Below, piece by piece: positions 37,144 to 46,455 of a stretch of 64,000 nucleotides of DNA. A model generated the notes under the pieces. It was not told the origin of the DNA. It was given only the letters and a program-made list of their open reading frames with translations, and searched no databases. A program made the translations under genes and the position numbers. Source of the DNA: Actibacterium lipolyticum (GTDB taxonomy: Bacteria > Pseudomonadota > Alphaproteobacteria > Rhodobacterales > Rhodobacteraceae); NCBI RefSeq assembly GCF_900184935.1, contig NZ_FXYE01000001.1:434001-498000 (forward strand), written 5' to 3'. Position 1 is the stretch's first letter, and the number at the start of each line of letters is the position of its first letter.

Positions 37144-38496
37144 ATGTCCGGCCATGGCGACCCCATTCCAATGACCGCCCTCAAATCCGCCCCCCTTAAA
37201 GGTGTGGCCGAAGTGCCGGGCGATAAGTCCATTTCGCACCGGTCGCTTATCCTTGGCGCGATGGCCGTGGGGCAAACCCACATCACCGGCCTTCTGGAAG
37301 GTGGCGACGTTTTGGATACCGCCAAAGCCATGCGCGCCTTCGGGGCAGAGGTCACGCACCTTGGCCAAGGGGAGTGGACGGTAAACGGTGTGGGCGTCGG
37401 TGGTTTCGCCGAACCCGAGGACGTGATCGATTGCGGCAATTCGGGCACCGGTGTGCGGTTGATCATGGGCACGATGGCGACTTCGCCAATCACCGCGACC
37501 TTCACGGGCGACGCATCGCTGCGGGGCCGCCCGATGGGCCGCGTGACCGACCCAATCGCACTTTTCGGTGCTGAATCTTATGGCCGCAAAGGTGGGCGCC
37601 TGCCGATGACGATCGTGGGTGCGGCTGATCCGATCCCGGTTCGCTATACTGTGCCGATGCCGTCCGCGCAGGTGAAATCGGCGGTTCTGTTGGCAGGTCT
37701 CAACGCGCCGGGCCAGACCGTTGTTATTGAAAAAGAGGCAACGCGCGATCACACCGAACGTATGCTGACCGGCTTTGGCGCAGAGATTGTGACCGAAGAC
37801 ACCGACGAAGGCCGCGTTATCACCCTGACCGGCCAGCCAGAGCTTAAGCCGCAAACCATCGCCGTTCCGCGGGATCCGTCGTCCGCCGCGTTTCCTGTGT
37901 GCGCCGCGTTGATCGTCGAAGGGTCTGACGTGTTGGTGCCCGGTATCGGCCTGAACCCAACTCGCGCGGGTCTGTTCACTACGCTTCAGGAAATGGGCGC
38001 GGAACTGACCTTCGAAAATATGCGCGAAGAGGGGGGCGAGCCTGTGGCCGACCTGCGCGCGCGCTTCTCGGACAACATGCAAGGGATCGAGGTTCCACCG
38101 GAACGCGCCCCTTCGATGATTGACGAATACCCGATCCTGTCGGTCGTCGCCTCGTTCGCGAACGGCAAGACAGTAATGCGCGGCGTGAAAGAGCTGCGCG
38201 TGAAGGAAAGCGACCGGATCGATGCCATGGCCCGCGGGCTGGAATCATGCGGCGTGACCATTGAAGAAGACGAAGACACGCTGATCGTTCATGGCATGGG
38301 CGCAAACGGCGTTCCCGGTGGGGCGACTTGTGCCAGCCATCTGGATCACCGCATCGCGATGTCGTTCCTGTGTGCCGGCATGGCCGCGCAGAACCCGATT
38401 TCGGTGGATGATTCCAGCCCCATCTCGACTTCGTTCCCTGTGTTCGAACCGCTGATGGAAAGGCTGGGCGCCAGCTTTACCCGGGTAAACAAATGA
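37144..38496 (+). CDS. aroA: 3-phosphoshikimate 1-carboxyvinyltransferase (EPSP synthase)
   Basis: 450 residues. Substrate and phosphate-binding motifs are [34 protein letters not shown] and [31 protein letters not shown] and the Glu-rich last third are also present. It forms EPSP from shikimate 3-phosphate and phosphoenolpyruvate. Met10 is a possible alternative start. Its stop overlaps the GFA gene (ATGA), beginning a chain aroA-gfa-cmk of coupled genes. Confidence 0.96.
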   Translation: MSGHGDPIPMTALKSAPLKGVAEVPGDKSISHRSLILGAMAVGQTHITGLLEGGDVLDTAKAMRAFGAEVTHLGQGEWTVNGVGVGGFAEPEDVIDCGNSGTGVRLIMGTMATSPITATFTGDASLRGRPMGRVTDPIALFGAESYGRKGGRLPMTIVGAADPIPVRYTVPMPSAQVKSAVLLAGLNAPGQTVVIEKEATRDHTERMLTGFGAEIVTEDTDEGRVITLTGQPELKPQTIAVPRDPSSAAFPVCAALIVEGSDVLVPGIGLNPTRAGLFTTLQEMGAELTFENMREEGGEPVADLRARFSDNMQGIEVPPERAPSMIDEYPILSVVASFANGKTVMRGVKELRVKESDRIDAMARGLESCGVTIEEDEDTLIVHGMGANGVPGGATCASHLDHRIAMSFLCAGMAAQNPISVDDSSPISTSFPVFEPLMERLGASFTRVNK

Positions 38497-38894
38497 AAAC
38501 CGGAAGCTGCCTTTGCGGCGCTGTGCGCTATCAGGTGACGGGGCCAATGCGGCCCGTCATCGCCTGTCATTGCGTTCAATGCCGCAAAAGTAGTGGCCAC
38601 CACGTTGCCGCCACATCCGCCCCCCGCGATGATGTGATGATCGAAGGAGAGGTGACTTGGTACGCCTCTTCCGATGAAGCGCGGCGTGGGTTTTGTGGCA
38701 CTTGCGGGTCGCAGTTGTTCTGGGATGGGCCGGGCAAAAACCTTTCGATTTTTGCCGGAACACTGGACAACCCAACGGGGCTAACCCTTGCCGGGCACAT
38801 TTTTTGCGCCGACAAAGGGGATTACTACGATATCGCCGACGGCACGCCGCAGTCCGAAGGTGAGGACCCTAACATGACGACGCAGGTAAAATGA
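38493..38894 (+). CDS. GFA (CENP-V) domain zinc protein
   Basis: 133 residues. Zinc ligands are visible as [19 protein letters not shown] and [10 protein letters not shown], the pattern of the Gfa/CENP-V fold. Family members are annotated as glutathione-dependent formaldehyde-activating enzymes, but most have no shown activity. It sits between aroA and cmk with four-base overlaps on both sides, a position I regard as genomic hitch-hiking rather than pathway membership. Confidence 0.9.
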   Translation: MKTGSCLCGAVRYQVTGPMRPVIACHCVQCRKSSGHHVAATSAPRDDVMIEGEVTWYASSDEARRGFCGTCGSQLFWDGPGKNLSIFAGTLDNPTGLTLAGHIFCADKGDYYDIADGTPQSEGEDPNMTTQVK

Positions 38895-39499
38895 GCTTCA
38901 CGATTGCAATTGATGGCCCCGCCGCAGCGGGCAAAGGCACGATTTCCAAAGCGGTGGCCGCGCATTTCGGCTTCGGGCATCTGGATACTGGGCTTTTGTA
39001 CCGTGCCGTGGGCCGCAAAACTCTGGATGGAATGCCCGCCATCCAAGCCGCGCAATCGCTAACGGCTGACGATCTTAAGGCAGATGACCTGCGCACGGGG
39101 CACGTTGCCCAAGCAGCATCCAAAGTGGCGTCTATCCCCGAAGTGCGCGCGGCATTGGTTGATTTTCAACGCGCGTTTGCACGCCGTTCGGGCGGTGCTG
39201 TTCTGGATGGGCGCGACATCGGCACGGTGATCTGCCCCGACGCCGAAGTGAAGCTGTATGTCACCGCATCGGATGAGGTCCGGGCCGAACGGCGATATCT
39301 GGAGCTTTCGGCCAACGGCCATGCCGTAACCCGCGAAGGCGTTCTGGAAGATCTGCGCGAACGCGATGCACGCGATAGCGAACGCGCGACGGCCCCGCTG
39401 AAACCAGCCGACGATGCATATCTGGTCGATACATCCGGCCTAAGTATTGATCAGGCGATTGCGGCGGCGATTGCGGCTGTTGATCAGGTCAAACGATAG
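38891..39499 (+). CDS. cmk: Cytidylate kinase
   Basis: 202 residues. The P-loop is [16 protein letters not shown], and the CMP-binding insert begins [31 protein letters not shown] and [19 protein letters not shown] are typical. It phosphorylates CMP and dCMP. The order cmk-rpsA-ihfB is conserved in Proteobacteria and supports the call. Confidence 0.96.
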   Translation: MSFTIAIDGPAAAGKGTISKAVAAHFGFGHLDTGLLYRAVGRKTLDGMPAIQAAQSLTADDLKADDLRTGHVAQAASKVASIPEVRAALVDFQRAFARRSGGAVLDGRDIGTVICPDAEVKLYVTASDEVRAERRYLELSANGHAVTREGVLEDLRERDARDSERATAPLKPADDAYLVDTSGLSIDQAIAAAIAAVDQVKR

Positions 39500-39548
39500 C
39501 TGCGGCAATGTTTCCGGCCCCTTTACGCGGGTTTTCGCCTTCTGCGCT

Positions 39549-39557
39549 TGATATACT
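39549..39557 (+). promoter_or_regulatory. Extended -10 promoter upstream of rpsA
   Basis: TGATATACT is a good extended -10 element, 187 bases before the rpsA start; no strong -35 is needed. The rest of the 244-bp gap shows no gene. A long leader would leave room for autoregulation by S1. Confidence 0.4.
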
Positions 39558-39743
39558 AAGAAAAACAGTCTAGTTACGCGCCCGTCGACAAGGCGGTTAA
39601 GCCATACACAAGACGTGAGCAGGGTCTGGGGATTTCTCCGGCCCTTCGTGTTTTTTGGTGGTGCCGTTCAATGACCAACCCAAAGACCGGCGGAGACAAC
39701 CGCGTGGCCAGCAAAATCGTTATGTAAAGGAAACTGAGACCAC

Positions 39744-41426
39744 ATGGCTCAAAACACATCGATGGAGGAATTCGAAGCCCTCCTGCAAGAAAGCTTCGAA
39801 ATCGACACTCCGGACGAAGGTTCGGTTGTCAAAGGTCGCGTGATCGCTATCGAAGCGGGTCAGGCGATCATCGACGTTGGCTACAAAATGGAAGGCCGCG
39901 TTGAGCTTAAAGAATTCGCAAATCCTGGCGAAGCTCCTGAAATCGCAGTTGGTGACGAAGTTGAGGTTTTCCTCGACCGCGTTGAAAACGCACGTGGCGA
40001 AGCTGTTATCAGCCGCGACAAAGCGCGCCGCGAAGAAGCTTGGGACCGTCTGGAAAAAGCATACGCAGACGATGCACGCGTCGAAGGCGCGATCTTCGGC
40101 CGCGTCAAAGGCGGCTTCACTGTCGATCTGGGCGGCGCAGTTGCGTTCCTTCCTGGTTCGCAGGTTGACGTTCGCCCAGTGCGTGACGCTGGCCCACTGA
40201 TGGGTCTGAAGCAGCCGTTCCAGATTCTGAAAATGGACCGTCGTCGTGGCAACATCGTTGTTTCGCGTCGTGCAATCCTTGAAGAATCGCGTGCCGAACA
40301 GCGTGCCGAAGTTATCGGCAACCTGACTGAAGGTCAGGCAGTTGACGGTGTGGTTAAGAACATCACCGAATACGGTGCGTTCGTTGACCTGGGCGGCGTT
40401 GACGGCCTTCTGCACGTCACCGACATGGCATGGCGCCGTGTGAACCACCCATCCGAGATCCTGGCGATCGGCGAAACCGTTAAGGTTCAGGTCATCAAGA
40501 TCAACAAAGAAACCCACCGTATCAGCCTTGGCATGAAGCAGTTGCAGGACGATCCGTGGGATGCTGTCGAAGCCAAATTCCCGCTGGAATCGGTGCACAT
40601 GGGCCGCGTGACGAACATCACCGACTATGGCGCATTCGTAGAGCTGGAGCCGGGCGTCGAAGGTCTGGTTCACGTTTCCGAAATGTCTTGGACGAAGAAG
40701 AACGTTCACCCTGGCAAAATCGTTTCCACCTCGCAGGAAGTGGAAGTTATGGTGCTGGAAATCGATACCGCCAAGCGCCGCGTTTCGCTGGGTCTGAAGC
40801 AGACCATGCGTAACCCATGGGATGTGTTCGCAGAAACGCACCCCGTCGGCACCGAAGTCGAAGGCGAAGTCAAGAACATCACCGAATTCGGTCTGTTCAT
40901 CGGCCTCGACAACGACATCGACGGTATGGTTCACCTCTCCGATCTGTCTTGGGATCAGCGCGGCGAAGAAGCCATTCAGGACTACCGCAAAGGCGACGTT
41001 GTCAAAGCGATTGTTACTGAAGTCGACGTTGAGAAAGAGCGCATCTCGCTCTCCGTTAAACAGCTGGGCGGCGATCAGTTCGCAGAAGTTGTCGACGGCG
41101 TTAAGCGTGGTTCGATCATCACCGTTGAAGTGACCGCAATCGAAGAAGGCGGCGTCGAAGTGGAATATGAAGGCATGAAGTCCTTCATCCGCCGCTCTGA
41201 CCTGTCCCGTGACCGTGCCGAGCAGCGCCCAGAGCGCTTCCAGGTTGGTGACAAGATTGACGTTCGCGTAACTAACGTTGATTCCAAAACGCGCCGCCTT
41301 GGTCTTTCGATCAAAGCACGCGAGATCGCAGAAGAGAAAGAGGCAGTACAACAGTACGGTTCCTCGGACTCCGGTGCATCGCTTGGGGATATCCTTGGCG
41401 CGGCGCTGAAAGGCGACGAAGAGTAA
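39744..41426 (+). CDS. rpsA: 30S ribosomal protein S1
   Basis: 560 residues with six S1 repeats; several show the typical VKNITEYGAFVDLGGVDGLL, VTNITDYGAFVELEPGVEGL and VKNITEFGLFIGLDNDIDGM patterns. It binds mRNA and delivers it to the ribosome. Codon use is strongly biased (many GTT, GAA and CGT codons), as in highly expressed genes, and differs from its neighbours. AAAGGAAA lies upstream of the ATG. A strong terminator follows. Confidence 0.98.
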   Translation: MAQNTSMEEFEALLQESFEIDTPDEGSVVKGRVIAIEAGQAIIDVGYKMEGRVELKEFANPGEAPEIAVGDEVEVFLDRVENARGEAVISRDKARREEAWDRLEKAYADDARVEGAIFGRVKGGFTVDLGGAVAFLPGSQVDVRPVRDAGPLMGLKQPFQILKMDRRRGNIVVSRRAILEESRAEQRAEVIGNLTEGQAVDGVVKNITEYGAFVDLGGVDGLLHVTDMAWRRVNHPSEILAIGETVKVQVIKINKETHRISLGMKQLQDDPWDAVEAKFPLESVHMGRVTNITDYGAFVELEPGVEGLVHVSEMSWTKKNVHPGKIVSTSQEVEVMVLEIDTAKRRVSLGLKQTMRNPWDVFAETHPVGTEVEGEVKNITEFGLFIGLDNDIDGMVHLSDLSWDQRGEEAIQDYRKGDVVKAIVTEVDVEKERISLSVKQLGGDQFAEVVDGVKRGSIITVEVTAIEEGGVEVEYEGMKSFIRRSDLSRDRAEQRPERFQVGDKIDVRVTNVDSKTRRLGLSIKAREIAEEKEAVQQYGSSDSGASLGDILGAALKGDEE

Positions 41427-41449
41427 AATCGCCCGAATCGGCGAAGCGA

Positions 41450-41483
41450 ACGGCCCTGCATCGCGCGGGGCCGTTTTGCGTTT
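41450..41483 (+). terminator. Intrinsic terminator after rpsA
   Basis: CGGCCC (41451-41456) pairs with GGGGCCG (41467-41473) around a short loop, followed by TTTTGCGTTTT. Confidence 0.75.
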
Positions 41484-41694
41484 TGGCCCGAATTCGTCTG
41501 GGTTTGGGTGTGCAAAGTCTGCAAAGCACCGGCACATGACCGCCGATTTCGCATCCCTGCGTTGAGTGCGCCTGCGTTTTTCCAGCTTTTCCAATGCTTT
41601 CTGTTTCTCACTCTGAAAAACAGGCCTATAGTCAAACGGCTCGTACAACCTACAAACGCGCATTTTTTAACGCTGAACGGGGGGACTGTTTTTT

Positions 41695-41976
41695 ATGATC
41701 CGATCAGAATTGATTCAGAAGATCGCGGATGAGAACCCGCATCTTTACCAGCGCGATGTTGAGCGCATCGTGAACACGATTTTCGAAGAAATTATTGACG
41801 CAATGTCGCGGGGCGACCGGGTGGAACTGCGTGGTTTTGGCGCTTTTTCCGTTAAAAAACGGGATTCCCGCACCGGACGGAACCCACGGACAGGTGAGTC
41901 CGTTGAGGTTGAAGAAAAGTTCGTTCCGTTCTTTAAGACAGGTAAGCTTTTACGCGACCGACTTAACGGCAAATGA
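41695..41976 (+). CDS. ihfB: Integration host factor subunit beta
   Basis: 93 residues. The HU/IHF pattern is complete: [40 protein letters not shown] and [19 protein letters not shown], with the DNA-intercalating Pro in NPRTG. The RNP arm identifies the beta chain. It bends DNA as a heterodimer with IHF alpha. GGGGGGA precedes the ATG, and TATAGT at 41627 is a plausible -10. Confidence 0.96.
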   Translation: MIRSELIQKIADENPHLYQRDVERIVNTIFEEIIDAMSRGDRVELRGFGAFSVKKRDSRTGRNPRTGESVEVEEKFVPFFKTGKLLRDRLNGK

Positions 41977-41989
41977 ACGGACCTATCTG

Positions 41990-42352
41990 ATGTTTCGGTA
42001 TCTTCGGTATCTTTTTCTTGTGGCCCTTGGGCTGTGTTTGATCGTTGTTGCGCTGGCAAATCGTGACATCGTGACCCTTAGCCTGCTGCCCGAGAGCATG
42101 GCGACCTTTGCTGGTATCGACTGGAAAATCCGGATGCCGCTGTTCCTGGTGATCTTTGGCGCGATTGTCGCAGGCCTATTGATCGGTTTCGTTTGGGAAT
42201 GGCTACGCGAATCTCGTCAGCGCGCCGAAGCTGCGCGCGCCAAGCGCGAGGCCGCAAGCCTTGGCCGCGAAGTAAAACGCCTGAAAGCCAAACCCGCAGC
42301 AGAGCAGGACGATGTTCTGGCGCTGCTTGAGGATGGCGGCAAGGCGGGCTAA
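41990..42352 (+). CDS. LapA-like small membrane protein
   Basis: 120 residues. Two membrane helices ([20 protein letters not shown] and [20 protein letters not shown]) are followed by a basic, helical tail ([16 protein letters not shown]). This matches the LapA (DUF1049) family, which in enterobacteria assists lipopolysaccharide biogenesis through LapB. The ATG at 41990 is 13 bases after the ihfB stop; a longer in-frame reading would lie inside ihfB. It ends 10 bases before trpF. Confidence 0.85.
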   Translation: MFRYLRYLFLVALGLCLIVVALANRDIVTLSLLPESMATFAGIDWKIRMPLFLVIFGAIVAGLLIGFVWEWLRESRQRAEAARAKREAASLGREVKRLKAKPAAEQDDVLALLEDGGKAG

Positions 42353-42362
42353 ACCGCCTGTT

Positions 42363-43010
42363 ATGGGACCGAAAGACATCAGAGTTAAGATTTGCGGCCT
42401 GTCCGAGTCGGCGCATATTGATGCGGCGGTCGCGGCTGGTGCGACCTATGTTGGCTTTGTGTTTTTTCCCAAATCGCCACGTAACGTCAGCATTCAGCAG
42501 GCGCGCAGCCTTGCCGCTGCGGTGCCACCGGGTGTGGCAAAGGTCGCACTGGTTGTGAATGCCGATGACGCGCTGCTGGATCAGATCGTCGCCGCCGTTC
42601 CGCTGGATATGCTGCAACTTCACGGAAGCGAAACGCCGGAACGCGTGGCAGAGGTGAAGGCCCGATATGGCCTGCCAGTGATGAAGGCTGTCGGTGTCGC
42701 GGATGAAAGTGATTTACCACAGCTTGTGGAATATGGCCGCGTGGTTGATCAGTTGTTGGTCGATGCCAAACCGCCGAAAGGCGCGGACCTTCCGGGCGGT
42801 AACGGGCTTTCCTTTGATTGGCGGTTGATTGCGAACCGGCGCTGGCCGGTGCCGTGGATGTTGGCCGGCGGGCTGACCCCCGAAAACGTCGCCTTGGCGA
42901 TTCAGATGACGGGCGCCAAGCAGGTCGATGTCTCTTCCGGGGTGGAAAGCGCGCCGGGGGTAAAAGACCCTGATCTGATCGCGAAATTGATCGCCGCGGC
43001 TAAAGGCTGA
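42363..43010 (+). CDS. trpF: Phosphoribosylanthranilate isomerase
   Basis: 215 residues. VKICGLSE with the catalytic Cys, [28 protein letters not shown], the catalytic Asp in [10 protein letters not shown] and [14 protein letters not shown], then [15 protein letters not shown], are classical TrpF motifs. The ATG at 42363 replaces a longer reading inside lapA. It isomerises phosphoribosylanthranilate in tryptophan synthesis, directly before trpB. Confidence 0.96.
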   Translation: MGPKDIRVKICGLSESAHIDAAVAAGATYVGFVFFPKSPRNVSIQQARSLAAAVPPGVAKVALVVNADDALLDQIVAAVPLDMLQLHGSETPERVAEVKARYGLPVMKAVGVADESDLPQLVEYGRVVDQLLVDAKPPKGADLPGGNGLSFDWRLIANRRWPVPWMLAGGLTPENVALAIQMTGAKQVDVSSGVESAPGVKDPDLIAKLIAAAKG

Positions 43011-43086
43011 TAAATCGCACTGCCATCGGCTTTACCGCGCCCTACATAGGCATTAAACGCGGATAGGACTGAACGGGAGACGCACG

Positions 43087-44325
43087 ATGGCCGAAGATCT
43101 TTTCAACAGCTTCATGAATGGCCCTGATGAAAATGGCCGTTTCGGCGATTTCGGCGGGCGCTTTGTATCCGAAACGCTGATGCCGCTGATCCTGAGCCTT
43201 GAGGAAGAATACGAACGGGCCAAGACCGACCCGACCTTTTGGGCGCAGATGGACGATCTGTGGAAACACTATGTTGGTCGCCCCAGCCCGCTTTATTTTG
43301 CCGAACGTCTTACCGAACACTTGGGCGGCGCTAAGATTTATCTGAAGCGGGACGAACTGAACCACACCGGCGCCCACAAGATTAACAACGTTCTGGGCCA
43401 GATCCTGTTGGCGATGCGTATGGGCAAGACCCGGATCATCGCCGAAACCGGGGCAGGGCAGCACGGCGTGGCCACGGCCACGGTCTGCGCGCGCTTCGGC
43501 CTGAAATGCGTCGTCTATATGGGCGCGCATGATGTAGAGCGTCAGGCGCCCAACGTGTTCCGTATGCGGCTGTTGGGGGCCGAGGTTGTGCCGGTAACAT
43601 CCGGGCGCGGCACGTTGAAGGATGCGATGAACGATGCGCTGCGCGACTGGGTGACCAACGTGCACGACACGTTCTATTGCATCGGTACGGTTGCTGGCCC
43701 GCACCCTTATCCGGCAATGGTTCGCGATTTCCAGTCGATCATCGGCAAAGAAGTGCGTGAGCAGCTTCAGGAACACGAAGGCGAGGGCCGCTTGCCCGAC
43801 ACGCTGATCGCAGCCATCGGCGGCGGTTCCAACGCGATGGGGCTGTTCTTTCCGTTCCTTGATGACAAATCCGTCAATATCATCGGCGTAGAGGCCGGCG
43901 GCAAAGGCGTGAACGAAAAGATGGAACATTGCGCATCGCTTACTGGCGGTCGCCCAGGTGTGCTGCATGGCAACCGGACCTACCTTTTGCAGGACGATGA
44001 CGGGCAGATTTTGGAAGGCTTCTCTATCTCTGCGGGTCTCGATTACCCCGGCATCGGGCCAGAGCATTCCTGGCTGCACGATACAGGCCGTGCCGAATAC
44101 GTTTCCATTACCGACAAAGAGGCGCTGGAGGCGTTCCAGCTGAGCTGTAAGTTGGAAGGGATCATTCCCGCCCTGGAACCGTCGCACGCCTTGGCACATG
44201 TCACCAAGATCGCGCCTGATCTTCCGTCTGACCATATCATCGTGATGAACATGTGTGGCCGTGGCGACAAAGACATATTCACGGTTGCCAAGCACCTTGG
44301 CTTTGACATGAAGACCAGCGACTAA
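43087..44325 (+). CDS. trpB: Tryptophan synthase beta chain
   Basis: 412 residues. The cofactor Lys98 is in [42 protein letters not shown] (phosphate site) and [14 protein letters not shown] are present. It joins serine and indole to tryptophan using pyridoxal phosphate. It starts 76 bp after trpF, and no trpA follows within the window; trpA lies elsewhere. Confidence 0.97.
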   Translation: MAEDLFNSFMNGPDENGRFGDFGGRFVSETLMPLILSLEEEYERAKTDPTFWAQMDDLWKHYVGRPSPLYFAERLTEHLGGAKIYLKRDELNHTGAHKINNVLGQILLAMRMGKTRIIAETGAGQHGVATATVCARFGLKCVVYMGAHDVERQAPNVFRMRLLGAEVVPVTSGRGTLKDAMNDALRDWVTNVHDTFYCIGTVAGPHPYPAMVRDFQSIIGKEVREQLQEHEGEGRLPDTLIAAIGGGSNAMGLFFPFLDDKSVNIIGVEAGGKGVNEKMEHCASLTGGRPGVLHGNRTYLLQDDDGQILEGFSISAGLDYPGIGPEHSWLHDTGRAEYVSITDKEALEAFQLSCKLEGIIPALEPSHALAHVTKIAPDLPSDHIIVMNMCGRGDKDIFTVAKHLGFDMKTSD

Positions 44326-44346
44326 ACCGTCGCCTGTTTTAGATGG

Positions 44347-44377
44347 AAGGCCCCGCAGGAAACTGCGGGGCCTTTTT
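44347..44377 (+). terminator. Intrinsic terminator after trpB
   Basis: A perfect 12-base stem (AAGGCCCCGCAG with CTGCGGGGCCTT), a GAAA loop and a T-run. It separates the trp genes from the acidic-protein cassette. Confidence 0.92.
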
Positions 44378-44411
44378 GCATGGGTTTGTAGAAAGACCGC
44401 CAAAAGCATTC

Positions 44412-44427
44412 ATAAACTTTGGTTTAT
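44412..44427 (+). promoter_or_regulatory. Inverted repeat upstream of the polyaspartate gene
   Basis: ATAAAC-TTTG-GTTTAT is a perfect six-base inverted repeat with a four-base spacer, and a further half-like TAAACTTT follows at about 44439. It lies in the AT-rich promoter region about 110 bases before the ATG. It is a candidate binding site for the LuxR-type regulator encoded two genes downstream; this link is inference. Confidence 0.4.
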
Positions 44428-44533
44428 ATATGTGTTTCTAAACTTTCGGAGAATGGGAACCGGCCGCACGCATTGCTTTGTATTTCCCAACGGCCATGCA
44501 CAGGGTTTTGGTCGGGCTTGGAAAGGAAAGACA

Positions 44534-44959
44534 ATGAAACTTACAAATTTTGCCGCTGCCTCTGCCGCTGCTATCCTGCTTGCAACGACAGCGCTTTCGC
44601 AAACCACCAACGATGATGTCTTGGATGGTATCGTGTCTGAACTGGCCAAAGAGGGCTATTCGCGTATCGAAGTAAAACGCAGTGCCACCCAGTATAAGAT
44701 CGAAGCGACCGGCGCGACGGGCAAAGTAGAGCAGGTATACGATGCCAATGGCAATCTGCTGAAAGAAGAGATCATCGTGGACGGCCAAAAGATCGAGCGT
44801 GTCTATGACGCCGACGGCAACGTTACGAAAGAAGAAGTCGAAGATTACGACGACGACGACGATGATGACGATGATGATGACGACGATGATGATGATGACG
44901 ACGATGATGATGATGATGATGACGACGACGACGATGAGGATGATGAAGACGACGACTAA
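44534..44959 (+). CDS. Exported PepSY-like protein with polyaspartate tail
   Basis: 141 residues from the ATG with GGAAAG upstream. The signal peptide (KLTNFAAASAAAILLATTAL) ends near residue 23. A short PepSY-like unit follows (LDGIVSELAKEGYSRIEVKR). An internal duplication comes next: KVEQVYDANGNLLKEE (64-79) and KIERVYDADGNVTKEE (86-101), each with a DxxGN turn. The tail is an unbroken run of 29 Asp (106-134) ending EDDEDDD. It should be a highly acidic periplasmic or surface protein able to bind calcium or other cations. No trained family covers the tail; the function is unknown. Confidence 0.85.
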   Translation: MKLTNFAAASAAAILLATTALSQTTNDDVLDGIVSELAKEGYSRIEVKRSATQYKIEATGATGKVEQVYDANGNLLKEEIIVDGQKIERVYDADGNVTKEEVEDYDDDDDDDDDDDDDDDDDDDDDDDDDDDDDEDDEDDD

Positions 44960-45008
44960 AGCGAAGTCCGTGCAAAGCGGCCTTGCGGCTTGACGTCACG
45001 TTGTTCCC

Positions 45009-45042
45009 GCGCCCACCCTTCGCGATGTTGAAGGGTGGGCGC
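45009..45042 (+). promoter_or_regulatory. Strong intercistronic hairpin between the two acidic-protein genes
   Basis: GCGCCCACCCTTC and GAAGGGTGGGCGC form a perfect 13-base stem with an eight-base loop. No T-run follows. It could stabilise the upstream message or partly terminate, giving more of the first protein than of the second. Confidence 0.6.
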
Positions 45043-45068
45043 ACTGTCGCCCCAAACTGGTGAAAAGG

Positions 45069-45464
45069 ATGAAACGCAGAACGCTCCTTACATATGCTGT
45101 TGCGATGGTTTTCTGGGCTGGTGCCGCGTTTGCATCGGGTCTTCAAAACCGCGTCATCGAACAACTGCGTGCCCAAGGGTTCACGCAATTCGAAGTCAGC
45201 CGCACCTTTCTTGGCCGAACTCGGATCGAGGCAAAGAAACGAGGATGGGAGCGAGAGATTATCATCAACCCTCGTACCGGTGAGATTCTGCGCGATTACT
45301 GGGAACAAGAGGGGGAGGATGACGAACCACGGCTATTCGATCCATCCGATGATCATTCGAGAGAGTCAGACGATGATGACGACGATGATGAGGATGATGA
45401 CGACGAGGAAGATGAGGACGACGAAGAGGACGAGGATGACGACGACGAGGAGGATGACGATTGA
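45069..45464 (+). CDS. Exported PepSY-like protein with Asp/Glu tail
   Basis: 131 residues from the ATG; a GTG three codons earlier (45060) is possible and neither start has a well-spaced ribosome site. A basic signal peptide (MKRRTLLTYAVAMVFWAGAA) precedes a PepSY-like unit (LQNRVIEQLRAQGFTQFEVS, IIINPRTGEILRDYWEQ). The last 31 residues are only Asp and Glu. The layout is the same as that of the upstream protein though the core sequences differ, so the two are probably diverged paralogues. Likely envelope location; cation binding is inferred from charge. Confidence 0.82.
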   Translation: MKRRTLLTYAVAMVFWAGAAFASGLQNRVIEQLRAQGFTQFEVSRTFLGRTRIEAKKRGWEREIIINPRTGEILRDYWEQEGEDDEPRLFDPSDDHSRESDDDDDDDEDDDDEEDEDDEEDEDDDDEEDDD

Positions 45465-45522
45465 TGTTTCAGCCTCGTTGCCAAGCTAAGGCCGATCCGC
45501 TTTTGAACAGAAAGAAAAGCGT

Positions 45523-46041
45523 TTGAAAGATAAGGCCGTCATTATCGTCATTCTTGTGGTTCAAGCCATCTGCGCGGTATTTTTCGTGTCGGACATTGCG
45601 TTGACCGTGGTCGGTTATCGAACGACACCGATCAGCTGGCAAACCCGCGAATTTCTTGAAGTTGGTGCCGCCGTTGGCCTGTTGTTGGGTGTCGTCCTAG
45701 GCGCGATCGCCCTGCGCTGGGCGATGCAGCGCTCTGATAGGTACAAGCAACAGCTTCGGGTGGCCTCTGGTGCTTTTGCAGAGCTGTTGCAGGATCGTTT
45801 CGATGACTGGGCCCTGACGCCAGCTGAAAAAGACGTGGCGCTTTTCGCAATCAAGGGCCTTTCAACCCATGAAATCGCAGCGGTTCGCAACACTTCGGAA
45901 GGGACGGTGAAGGCGCAAACCAACGCGATCTACCGAAAGGCAGGGGTAAGTGGCCGCCCTCAACTGCTAAGCCTGTTTATCGAAGACCTGATGGGCGACG
46001 CGCTTGTCGAAAGTCCCGTGATCAGCCAGCAAGAGGGTTAG
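45523..46041 (+). CDS. Membrane-anchored LuxR-type regulator
   Basis: 172 residues from a TTG with AAAGAAAAG upstream. Two membrane helices (about 5-27 and 46-67) precede a LuxR-type helix-turn-helix at about 97-155: LTPAEKDVALFAIKGLSTHE, IAAVRNTSEGTVKAQTNAIY. There is no receiver or autoinducer domain, so the signal may come through the membrane part or its short periplasmic loop (GYRTTPISWQTREF). It lies 58 bases after the second acidic protein gene and probably controls the cassette. Confidence 0.82.
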   Translation: MKDKAVIIVILVVQAICAVFFVSDIALTVVGYRTTPISWQTREFLEVGAAVGLLLGVVLGAIALRWAMQRSDRYKQQLRVASGAFAELLQDRFDDWALTPAEKDVALFAIKGLSTHEIAAVRNTSEGTVKAQTNAIYRKAGVSGRPQLLSLFIEDLMGDALVESPVISQQEG

Positions 46042-46048
46042 TTTAAAC

Positions 46049-46432
46049 CTATCTAAGGATCGGCTGAGCGTATTCTTTCAGTACGTCAAGCGGCACCACC
46101 TCTAACGCCCTTGCGTGGGTTGAGGAAAGCTTAACATTCGGCGCACAGCCTTCGTCATGCGCCTGCATGAAGCGTCCGGCACATAGGCACCACTGATCGC
46201 CAGGGCGCAGCCCTGGAAAGCCAAATTCAGGATTGGGCGTGGACAGGTCATTACCCACGTATTTGGAAAACGCCAGAAACTCTGCGGTCATGATGGCGCA
46301 GACCGTGTGGCTGCCGTGATCGTCGGAGCAGGTATTGCAGTGTCCGTCGCGAAAATATCCCGTGACAGGGTCGTTCGAACAGGGTGCTAAGGTTTCGCCT
46401 AGAACGTTCACATTCGGATCTCTTTTAAGCAT
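46049..46432 (-). CDS. DUF2237 family protein
   Basis: 127 residues. NVNVLGETLAPCSNDPVTGY, HTVCAIMTAEFLAFSKYVGN, and PGDQWCLCAGRFMQA are the conserved segments of DUF2237, a small Cys-containing family of unknown function. It is convergent with the LuxR-type gene (7 bp apart) and upstream of pth on the same strand. Confidence 0.9.
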   Translation of the reverse strand: MLKRDPNVNVLGETLAPCSNDPVTGYFRDGHCNTCSDDHGSHTVCAIMTAEFLAFSKYVGNDLSTPNPEFGFPGLRPGDQWCLCAGRFMQAHDEGCAPNVKLSSTHARALEVVPLDVLKEYAQPILR

Positions 46433-46455
46433 CGTATGTCCCTATGTTGGGGCGC

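Noticed and set aside
39720-41663. 647-codon open frame antisense to rpsA
   Set aside because: A shadow of the strong codon bias of rpsA; its protein has no family features.
43042-44409. 455-codon frame antisense to trpB
   Set aside because: Shadow frame of a well-supported gene.
44849-44935. The GAY tract as a CRISPR array or satellite
   Set aside because: It is a coding triplet run without spacers and in frame with a secreted protein.
44823-45308. Minus-strand open frame with a long His-rich stretch opposite the poly-Asp genes
   Set aside because: The histidines are only the reverse complement of GAY codons; there is no ribosome site, and the plus-strand genes have signal peptides and correct architecture.
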